Source of the DNA: Talinum fruticosum
Taxonomy: Eukaryota > Streptophyta > Magnoliopsida > Caryophyllales > Talinaceae
Direction of reading: 5' to 3'
Assembly (NCBI GenBank): GCA_021018815.1
Contig: JAITYX010000053.1
Coordinates: forward strand, 3,854,001 to 3,918,000
DNA: 64,000 nt
Below the pieces are notes generated by a model. That model was not told where the DNA came from. It saw only the letters and a program-made list of their open reading frames with translations, and ran no database searches. The translations under genes were made by a program, and so were the position numbers. Shown in pieces: positions 55,910 through 64,000 of this stretch; position 1 is the first letter of the stretch, and each line of letters starts with the position of its first letter.

Positions 55910-57338
55910 TTAGGTTCGAGGATAAGGAACTGTGTCCCCTGCCCGAAAAGTTTGATGCCATACTAGGCAACTTTAAGCGAACAAAATCAGCTATCCCCAA
56001 TCCTCGGAAAATCTATACGAAAAGTACCAATATCTACTAAAATTGAGTAAAAAGTATCTAGGGTGGATCCTTATTGGGAATCGGGTTAGCTTAACCAATC
56101 TGCTGAAGCATTACCGCAATGTACATGCTTATGCTAAGTCCATCATCTCGAGACGTCAAGCTATAATTACGTGCATGATAGGAGGATTCTTGCTAGTAGG
56201 GGGTTACGAGGATTTGGCACCGGCGTCGCTGCTAAGCCCGGTGGAACAGTTGGAGGATTATTGTTCCCTAACTCCATTAATAGTTGCTGAAACGACAATT
56301 GGTTTAGACCGAGTCGAAGCCAATGCTTGAAAAGAATTTCCATGGTAGCCCCTATTATTGCACGTAAGCATTAAAACAAACGAAGCAAACAATGGTAAAC
56401 CGGGCGATGGGGCTGGCCGTAAGGTGACAGATCCGGCGCTAGTTAGAGGCCGAGGTGCCTTCGGCTTATTGCGAGAAAACCTAACTTTGGTTCCTACTTC
56501 GCTGACTCTATTTTTATTATTTCAATTTTGCTCCTGTTGGCCTTAAAAAAATAGACTTTGACCAGTGCGAGACACTATTTTTTTTTAATTTGCATCTGTG
56601 CTATGCGAGATCCGGCTTATGGAACATCCGAAACTCATCGAAGCTCCTCCTAAGTTGGACACGTACCTAGCAACTCACTTCCGCCAGCGAAAATGAACAT
56701 CGGCGGTACTCAATCGTCCCGCTTCCCTATGGGAAGAATATCTAAAAAATCATAGCAATGACCTGTTATGTATGTTAAGCATTAGAAGGTGTCCCAATTC
56801 AAAATGCGTATCGCACAGACATCCATAGGCTATTGGGCCTAGAGGAGAGCATGAATTACTTTCCGAGCCATGTGTTGCGGTAAATGGGTAGAGAACAAGT
56901 AATACGATTCATTGGATTCTGGCCCGTAACTTTTGGCTTGTGCGAGAGGACACGGTAACTCTAGACGGATTGGGTCATGGCCGGATATTGGAAAGGTCTT
57001 CGAAATTGTTAACTCCTGCGGCCTTGTCGACACTTGATGAAGTTGCGAATACCGCCATTTCTCCCTACTATCTAGAGTGGCTAATAGAAATTGACCCAAG
57101 CAATGATAAGCCCTAAGACTTAGAGAGTTAAACTTTGAAAAAGTCGTTCTCGTTGCTTGCCCCTTTACAAATCCGTGAAATAAACTCTTGGATGGCTGCT
57201 CATGCTTGTCGAAAAGAAACTGAAGCTAAAGAAAATGAAGAAAGGAAAGCTCGCCGAATCCAAGAACTAAAGCAACACACCCGAGACGAGGAAACTAAGT
57301 CGAGCGATCCTGAAGGAAACAAAGTGAAAATAGACTAG
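55910..57338 (+). pseudogene. Antisense gene 1 of J (DUF7745-like with Lys/Glu-rich tail)
   Basis: Opposite strand to pol. The first block FEDKELCPLPEKFDAILG is shared with H. Next, LGWILIGNRVSLTNLLKHYR, RRQAIITCMIGGFLLVGGYE and SLTPLIVAETTIGLDRVEAN (56160-56330), with a splice-donor-like GTAAGC at about 56365. After a gap come a YRTDIHRLLGLEESMNYFP-like block and a C-terminal coiled-coil-like stretch (EAKENEERKARRIQELKQHT), stop 57336-57338. The layout (hydrophobic core, P.ivAET.igL block, charged tail) resembles DUF7745-type proteins of plant retroelements. That is a recollection, and no biochemical role is known to me. Stops in several places. It ends about 410 bp from the integrase end of the element, tail to tail. 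Confidence 0.6.
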
Positions 57339-57749
57339 GACTCAAATTTTTAGGAGTTTGAGATAGGATAAAAGGAGAATTGGTTTTGCCTCTTTAGAAC
57401 AATGTTTATTTTTATTTACAAGTAGTATGCTTGCAATTAAATTCCTTTCATTAGCTATGTATTTAGGTAAGTGGTAGGCTTACCATTAATGAATAAAAGT
57501 AAGTGTTATGCTATAATTTCGAGATCTTGATCGCTCACTTAGAGGTAGAATAATAATAACAAAGAAAAACCAATATACATATCAGACCATTTAGTTGAAT
57601 TTTCTAGCAAATAAATGAACCAAAGAAAACAAGAAAAAATAAGGGAAAACCATGGCCCGATCAGTCCACCGTTGACCGGGTGGTAGCCGACACCTCCTTG
57701 GCCAAGCTTAGTTGGGCTACGGCTAGTCAATTACCTAGGGGTATGCTAG
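57339..57749. other. Spacer between antisense gene 1 and integrase
   Basis: The 3' ends of two convergent genes meet here. A minus-strand frame at 57539-57730 with a hydrophobic run exists but matches nothing I know; I see no conserved feature. Confidence 0.35.
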
Positions 57750-58900
57750 GCGTAGTACTTCTTCAACTGATCCATATTGGTATACTGAAAAATCTCTTCT
57801 CCTTATTAATCGATTAATTTTACTACTCTGCCGAGTAAAATCTGATTAAGTATGATTGAGCCCTACTAGTTGGGCTTAAATTTCCCTTGTGGATCCTTAA
57901 TTGGAGCTCTTACCTCTCTAAGGACCAAATCCCCAATTTCTTAGTTGTGTGGCTTAACCTTCTTATTGAATGCTCTAGATATACGTGCTTCATATATTTG
58001 GACATTATGCGGGCGTTGAGGCGCATCCGATCCAATAATACTAATTCCTCATAACATGCTCTAGCCTACTCAGCTCCGAGAATCGACTTTCAACAATTAT
58101 CCTTAACGAAGGAATGGCAATTTCAACGGGAAGGATCTGTTTCCATGCCATAGACTAGAGAGTAGGGTGTTGCTTCCATGGAGGATCTAATAAAAGTTCT
58201 ATAACCCCACAAAGCGAAAGGTAATTTATCTGGTCAATCCTTTTAAGTAACTACCTTTTTCTCCGCTATTCTTCGGATATTCTTATTAGCGGCTTCAATC
58301 GCTTCATTGGTTTGAGGACAATATAGGGAAGATGTATGATGCCGGATTTTATACTTATCCAGACAAATCTGCTACTTCTTTCTTGAAATGACTACCATGG
58401 TCACTTATAAACTCATGGGGCACTCCATAATGACAAATAAAATTCCTAGTGATGAATTTGGCTACCTATTTCGACGTCAAGGTTGCATAGGAAGTCGCTT
58501 CTACCCATTTGGTGAAGTAGTCGATTGCTACTAACACAAATTTGTGACCGCCTGTTCCTTTAGTAGTCACCTTGCCAATAATGTCTATACCCAAACCGAA
58601 AACGACAGGGTGAGGATAGAGTAGTGAGAAATGACGGAGGTTGGTGTTGTAAGTTTATATACACTTCACATTTATGGCACCTTCTAACAAAGTCGTGACA
58701 GTTCAGCTGCCTTAGTTGATTAATAATAACAAAGTCTCTAAACCTTACGGACCAACATTCTACCGTTTATATGAGGTCTGCATTCTCCTCAATGAATCTC
58801 TTCCATGATGCGATTTGCTTCATGTTAATTGACACAAAGTAAGCTGATCCAAGAGTGAGTTTTCTTGAACAATTGTCCTTGATTAAGGAAGAATTGTGCA
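57750..58900 (-). pseudogene. Tat integrase of J
   Basis: Zinc-binding end CHKCEVY at about 58675, then the core with HVVFGLGIDIIGKVTTKGTG-like codons, GGHKFVLVAIDYFTKWVEAT (58545-58505) and FICHYGVPHEFISDHGSHFK (58440-58380), holding the first and second catalytic Asp. The C-terminal part has DLVLREVRAPIKDPQGKFK (57930-57870) and ends DQLKKYY near 57752, typical of Tat elements, with no chromodomain. Several stops and frameshifts. Integrase would insert the element DNA. Confidence 0.85.
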
Positions 58901-59189
58901 GCCAACATCCTGATGGCTCGTTAGGCTCTAGGTGTGGAGTTCAAGGGATATTCTTACTTATCTAAATACTGGTAAATATCATGATACCAACTGGTGTGGT
59001 CGGTATTAGATACTTCTAAGGTGTAGACGTATGCAAGTTGACTTCATCGCTCGATGTGAACAAGTATTGAGTGAAAGCCAATTGGAATATTAATCATGGA
59101 TGCTAACTTAGCTAGTGCATCCACAAATTGATTATCATCCTTAGAAAGGTAGGTGAAGGAAATCTTCTCGAAGCGTTTGGATAATTTTG

Positions 59190-59520
59190 TCAAATATGCT
59201 TAGTAGGGTGCCAAGGTTTCACTATGTACCTTCCACCTTTGCAAAATTTGGTTGATGATCGACCGGAATCACCGAAAACCCCGATGTTCTTGACCCCGAT
59301 CTTTATTGCAGCTTCAAGTCCTGTGATACAAGCTTTGTACTCTGCAGCACTATTAGTGACCTCAAAGTTTAGCTTAACTAAAATGGGAGTATGTGCTCTG
59401 TCCGGCAAGACTAAAATAATCACTACTCCAAAGCCCTTCGATTGGACGCGCCATCGAAGTACATTGTTCAAACGTCTACCTCTACTTGTAAAATATCTTC
59501 ATCCGGGAAGTCAAGGTGTT
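59190..59520 (-). pseudogene. Second (plant-type) RNase H of J
   Basis: Reads SKGFGVVIILVLPDRAHTPI, then VKLNFEVTNSAAEYKACITG, LEAAIKIGVKNIGVFGDSGR. The E of AEY and the D of GDS are the expected active-site residues. A second, archaeal-like RNase H between RNase H and integrase marks the Tat lineage. The first aspartate region near 59470 is altered. Confidence 0.82.
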
Positions 59521-60060
59521 CAAGATGTGATTCAAGCATGGGTAGATCTACTAAGAATTCGACACTATCCTTCTTTTGATCACTTTTTGAGGAATGAACT
59601 TGAGTTCGAATTCGATAGCATGACAATCCATGGCGTTATCTTACTACCGATAGTCGGTTGCTCAAGTATGTACTTAATAGGATTCACAGGTGCTACCACA
59701 TGTACTCGTGTGGTCTAACATGTAGTGTATGAGCTTCTTAGTAGCCCAAACTAAAGCCAAAAATGTCTTCTCTAGTCTCGTAGTCTAGGAACTTCTTACT
59801 TAGATAATAGATTGCACGTTCTTCTTTTTCGTCCCTGCTCAGCTAACATAGCTCCCATAGTCTGTCTCTGTTGTGGTAAGATATAAAAGCAAAGGTTTCC
59901 CGATTGGGGTGGCACTACATGCTGGAGGATTAGCCAGGTATTCCTTAACATTCTCGAATGCTTGTTGGCACTCGAGACCCCAAATGGGCTGAGATCCTTT
60001 CTTTAGCTTCTTGAAAATGGGCTCACGAGACCATAGTCGGTTTTGATATGAAATGACCGA
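59521..60060 (-). pseudogene. First RNase H of J
   Basis: Follows RT on the minus strand. Readable residues include PIWGLECQQAFENVKEYLAN-like codons (59990-59940) and the palm-to-RNase H connection IQDQGYLGNLHQVRENEIRG, FLGRLQYIGHFIS (60060-60150). The frame is broken, and the active site cannot be followed completely. Confidence 0.7.
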
Positions 60061-60960
60061 TGTACTGCAAACGTCCTAAGAAACCCCTTATCTCATTCTC
60101 TCGTACTTGGTGAAGATTTCCTAAATAGCCTTGATCTTGGATGGTGGAGATTTGCTTGAATAGCCTTAATCTTGGATGGATAAACTTTAATTCATCTAAG
60201 ATTGACAACATAGCCTAACAGTTCACCAAAGGTTACCCTAAAGGCACACTTTTGAGGGTTAAGGCGTATGTTATACTTTCCGAGTCTATGGAAGAATTTT
60301 CATAGGCTAGGTGAGTGCCCTACCCTGTCCTTAGATTTTATGATCATATCATCTACATATAATTTGGCTTCTTCAAGGATCATATCATGTAGTACTATCA
60401 TTGTTGTCCTGTGATACGTTGCACTCGCATTTTTAGCCAAAATGGCATCAACGAGATAGCAGGAAGTCCCTCATTGAGTGATCAAGGTCGTTTTTCCATG
60501 TCTTCTTCAACTATCTTCACTTGATTATACCCGGCGTAATCATCCATGGACGAGAGTAGAGCATGACCTGCTGTATTATCTACCGGAAGATTGATATGAG
60601 GTAACGGGAAATTATCCTTAGGATTGGCCTTGTTTAAATCCTTTAAGTCGATGCACATAAGAACCCTGCTTGTCTTTCTTCGGGACTGGAACTATATTTG
60701 CTACCCATTGAGGAGAGTGAGCTACTTTAATAAACCCAACCTCCAACTGTTTCTAAACCTCTTCCTTAATCTTTAAGGCCCATTCTGGTTTCATCCTTTT
60801 CACCTTCTACTTAAGCGGCTTAGTATCTTCATAAAGCGAAATTTGTGTTCTGCTATACTCGGATCTATACTCGACATGTCTTTGTAGGACCATGCAAAGA
60901 CATCGATGAACTCGTGAGGAGTGAAGTGAATTGCTTCTACTCTTCTACATCCAAAGTTTT
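60061..60960 (-). pseudogene. Reverse transcriptase of J
   Basis: The catalytic box LYVDDMIIKSKDRVGHS lies at about 60360-60310, with both aspartates present. Upstream are QWVANIVPVPKKDKQGSYVH-like codons (60740-60670), DLNKANPKDNFPLPHINLP (60655-60590) and LSSMDDYAGYNQVKIVEEDM (60555-60500), the order expected for a gypsy RT. Stops and indels interrupt it. It made DNA from the element RNA. Confidence 0.85.
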
Positions 60961-61019
60961 ACCAATCTTAACCTCCTGAGGTTGATCCGTTGACCCAGAT
61001 TAATTATTATTGTTTCCTC

Positions 61020-61637
61020 TATTATTGGTGAGCGTTTTCATGATCTTCCATAGCTTTTATTAATTCTTTAGGAATTTCTTATACATCATTAGAGGCAAAA
61101 TAAGTAAGAGTAAAAGGAGGCAAGGAGTAAGTAGAAAGATTCACTTTATTGAATGAGGAAATGAGTACATTAGACTTAGAAACAGAATTGGAACTAGAAA
61201 TAACGGAAGAAGAAGAAATACAAGCCCTAACACTAGACTCGGAAGGACGGTGCGCTCCTAGGCTAACAACGAATTCTTGGCCCTCTTCAGCATTAATCCA
61301 AGTGATATGCTTGGATCTTTCTATATCAGCATCTGTGATGAACCTAAATGGATCGAATTGCGGATGTGACATAGCTCCCGACAGTATTGAGACAAAGTTC
61401 CCTTCTAGATTACCCTCTTGACCGAACAGGAGGCCGAAAATATTTTCCGGTGAGATTGGTCCAATCTGATGTGGATTGTCCCTTTTGAGGAGGTCGAGTG
61501 CCTCCTCTTCTAGAATATAGCAATCGTTCAAAATTTCTAGACCAGGTACTAAGATACCCTTCTCCTTGATGTAATAGGGCTTAGGAAAACCATAAAAAGT
61601 AAAGTTAACTCCTTCTCTCGAAATTGTCCTTTCGGAG
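61020..61637 (-). pseudogene. Polyprotein segment between protease and RT of J
   Basis: Open over 188 codons (61079-61645). Has FTFYGFPKPYYIKEKGILVP, GLEILNDCYILEEEALDLLK and FVSILSGAMSHPQFDPFRFI. Segments like these lie between protease and RT in Tat polyproteins, with no known activity. A Ser/Asn-rich stretch follows (CISSSSVISSSNSVSKSN). LTR L cuts it at 61638. Confidence 0.7.
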
Positions 61638-61979
61638 TGTAACAACCCGACCCTAAATCACATTACTTATTTTAAATCACATTATTTATTTTATTAATTA
61701 CACTATTTATATAATTGAGCGCGTGCACTTCAATTCGATATCTTATATTTAAACTATTTTTATCCGTATGTTATGCGACTAAGGCGACGAAGTGGCCCTA
61801 ATAAAAATCTCATAATAAGATTTTGATTTGTGAACATCGTTCTTAAAAACAAAATTAAAAGTAACAATAAAAGAAATCAAAATAAGTAAATAAAGAAATA
61901 AATCAAAATAATAAAATGACGAAATTAGATTTTTCTAAAGAAAATCCGAGAGAAAGAATTCTCCGGAATATGTTAGACA

Positions 61980-62520
61980 GACTTAAAAATGTTCGAGCCC
62001 ATCCTCTCTCTCCGTGTTCCTTCGTTCTTCCCTTTCCCCTGCTTCCTCTGGTTCCCTCCTTCACCCCCTGCCTCTCGCTCTGTTGTGGCCGGCTCACAGC
62101 CTGGCTGCCGGACGCCACCAACGCCGGCCGAAGCCGACGTTAGGCGCTGTCCGGCAGCGCCGGCTCACCCTCTCACGCGGTGGTTCTCTCTCTCGCTCTC
62201 CCTCGCGCGCCTCTGCTCTTTCCTATGCCTCCGTCTGCGGCTCTGCTCCGGCTATCGGGCGCCTCCAATGCCGGCCGAAGCCGACGCCGGCTTCGTCGAG
62301 GAGACGCTCGACACCTCACTCGCCACCGCTCTCCCTCTCTTTCGCTGCCGCTCGCGCACGGGCGGTTGCCACTGCCTCCGCACCGCGGCAACCCCTTTCT
62401 GCCGCCAACCACCATCCACGAGCACGGCCGTCGGAGCTCGACGCCGGTGCTGCCCCACGATCGCCGGAGCAACCGAGCACCCCAAAATCCTCTCCTTGAC
62501 TCCTCCTCCGTGAATTCGAA
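61980..62520 (+). other. GC-rich block in LTR L
   Basis: Pyrimidine-rich GC block with repeated GCCGGCCGAAGCCGACG-type motifs (62120, 62270), which form a partial internal duplication. It has long open frames in several phases (up to 174 codons, 61989-62510), but all are Pro/Arg/Ser/Ala-rich and look compositional. It ends GGTAAAACC, like a splice donor, and LTR I has a similar edge. Confidence 0.5.
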
Positions 62521-63566
62521 GGTAAAACCTCAAACTCTAAATTATTACAGTTTGTCATTTACTCGGTTGTTGTAGTTGTGAAATTAAATTATCGGATTTA
62601 TAGACATGTTTGTGTAGTAAACTTAAAGATTAATTTGGGGAAAATTCGAATTAGCGTGGAGGATTTAGGTTTGGTGTGGTGGTGAATTGATTACACGAAT
62701 GTGAATAAATGTGATTCTTTTTGGGAAATTATGAATTGACAAATGAGATTGAGGAGGTTTTATTAGAGAATGGAACAATTTGGTGGAACTATTACGTTTT
62801 GGAAATGATTGAGCAAACGAAGGAGAAGGTGTGCGTAGAAGTTAAAATTCGATAATGTACAAGTATACATGCATGGAAAATAATTGAGTATTAGGTTGCC
62901 TAATTGCGATTGTGAATGTGAATGTTATTGTGAGAATAAGGCTCACGACCTTAAGTTGGTATATGAATGAAATTTTGAGCAATTTGGGTAATTATAAGGC
63001 CTACCTATGGAAAGGCGTCATTAGGTCGAATAATCGCTTAGCTTTGGGCTTAAATTCGATAAGTGAGGAATGAATTAAAAATAAGTGCTTGGGCATGTAT
63101 ATTTATATACACCATTTTCAATCCAAGTCAACTAACAAATCGAATAACACCAACATCATTTGGGTATTTAGTTAACCTAATCAACTTCTTTAATTAATAG
63201 GAATTGTATTCAATAAGTGCGGTAGAGCTGAGTAATACAAACATTAATTTAATCGATTTTCATACGAATATAAGAAATGAAATACATTGTTAAAGCTTAT
63301 ACAAATTCAAGCATTAAAACTCAAGAAAACATTATTAACTTTAGAAATCCATTTTAAACAGAACCGAGGCCACTTCCGTTCTCGAATAGCTGGTAACTCA
63401 AATTTACGCAAAAGGGGAGAAACAAACATTCTCAATTCAGGTACGTTCATTGCCTATACCTTTCGAAAACTCACATATTTCATCAAATCTCAACATTTCT
63501 CATATATATAATTAATAATGAATCATTTGCAAATCAAGTTTTGCCACCTAATCAAGTGGTCCCCGC

Positions 63567-63625
63567 TCAATCATCAATTATCGGGGCTTATGCCCATCAA
63601 TTATCAATCATCGGGGCTTATGCCC
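63567..63625 (+). repeat. Short direct duplication in LTR L
   Basis: ATCAATTATCGGGGCTTATG occurs at about 63573 and again (ATCAATCATCGGGGCTTATG) at about 63604. Confidence 0.8.
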
Positions 63626-64000
63626 AACCCGCGCGGCTTCAACTCGGGTTCTCGGTCGGCCCGGGAGGTGTGCACCTTACTAAGATCGTATCAATTATCA
63701 AGGGGTTCCACTTTCGGATAATAACCAGCAAGCAAGTTTTAATTATATTCTCTCCCTGTTTTCAAACTAAAATGAATTGAAATGTGTGCGCTCAATTAAA
63801 ATATTCTTCAAAGTTGTTTTACGAGTGCAGGAATGTTCATACCGAGTTTCGACTCACTCTTCCAAATATTTTACTTGTTTTTGTTTTAGGAAGATGCATT
63901 GGTGAACAATCAACCATTTACTAAGTCCGACGAAGGCAAATCCTAGCCAGCCACGTGGCGATCGCAAATTTGAAGGTACATAGACGCTCACGAGTGACTT

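Larger units (their letters stand above)
50328..64000 (-). mobile_element. Element J: Tat-type Ty3/gypsy with pol and two antisense genes (partial)
   Basis: Minus-strand order from the right: pre-RT polyprotein part (61637 leftwards), RT, RNase H, second RNase H, integrase (to about 57750), antisense gene 1 (plus strand, about 55910-57338), conserved tail (55256-55400), antisense gene 2 (plus strand, 53060-55171), polypurine tract (52313-52330), 3' LTR (50328-52312). It inserted in H. At 61638 it is interrupted by LTR L, and the rest (gag, 5' LTR) lies beyond the window. Integrase without chromodomain plus dual RNase H indicates the Tat lineage. Confidence 0.88.
61638..64000 (+). mobile_element. 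Element L: start of a Tekay/Del-like LTR
   Basis: TGTAACAACCCGACCCTAAA starts at 61638 inside the coding region of J (preceding 5 bases CGGAG). The order is an AT-rich start, a GC-rich block (61980-62520), AT-rich sequence and an ATCAATTATCGGGGCTTATG pair (63570-63625). This resembles minus-oriented LTR I (GC block, then a GGGGTTGCGCCCC motif). The end is not reached, so solo LTR or full element cannot be told. Confidence 0.75.

Noticed and set aside
59224..59718. 164-codon plus-strand frame
   Set aside because: Shadow of the minus-strand second RNase H and its flank, where the conserved residues lie on the other strand.
61989..62513. Frame of 174 codons and overlapping long frames in the GC-rich block
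   Set aside because: Open in several phases and both strands, Pro/Arg/Ser-rich, lies inside an LTR; compositional.

Overview
This window looks like plant nuclear DNA, most likely dicot. It is filled by nested LTR retrotransposons with very few host sequences. I found no intact single-copy host gene, rRNA, tRNA or CRISPR. The support is plant-specific: Sirevirus-type Ty1/copia elements with tRNA-Met primer sites and an env-like ORF; Tat-type Ty3/gypsy elements (dual RNase H integrase polyprotein, LTRs TGTAGACACC...CCTACA); and long 3-kb LTRs of Tekay/Del type (TGTAAyACCC...). Species cannot be named from this sequence. Almost every coding stretch is broken by stops and frameshifts.

Nest 1 (1-24802). 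A gag-only Tat-like element, D (minus strand, 3' LTR 1-628, 5' LTR 23259-24802), was hit by Sirevirus B (1053-18839, target-site duplication TTAGC). B was hit by Sirevirus A (3485-15940, duplication CACAC). A carries a third LTR, C (6917-8503), with a second copy of the 3' env-like region. A solo copia LTR, E (21087-22523), sits near the gag start of D. D has a 43-bp tandem array in its 3' UTR.

Nest 2 (24803-29100). A decayed Ty1/copia element, F (plus strand), is split by a 1.2-kb Mutator-like element with about 200-bp terminal inverted repeats and a 10-bp target duplication. This element carries a fragment of a saccharopine-dehydrogenase-like oxidoreductase gene (a Pack-MULE).

Region 29100-35737. 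This holds a G-rich dispersed repeat, two Tat-type LTR pieces (N, M), stretches I cannot assign, a hAT-like element with an 8-bp duplication (33058-34191) and a gypsy gag fragment.

Nest 3 (35738-64000). G is a gag-only Tat-like element (plus strand). Its 3' LTR is followed directly by a primer binding site and a second internal region, H. H lost gag-pol but keeps remains of two antisense genes, and it is split by a 3.1-kb solo LTR (I, duplication ATGGG). J, a Tat element with recognisable RT, RNase H, second RNase H and integrase (minus strand), inserted into H. Between integrase and its 3' LTR, J carries two genes on the opposite strand, each with its own TATA-like box. One encodes a plant mobile domain (PMD) protein with introns and an acidic tail. 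The other resembles the DUF7745-type retrotransposon-associated proteins. J is cut by the LTR of another element (L) that runs off the window.

The most notable system is the antisense two-gene module in the Tat family, seen in two independent copies (J and H). They share TATA position, N-terminus, a splice donor and an acidic C-terminus. Second is the Sirevirus env-like ORF with its own putative promoter and leader intron. Third is the gag-only Tat subfamily (D and G), which shares one gag/3'-UTR junction.
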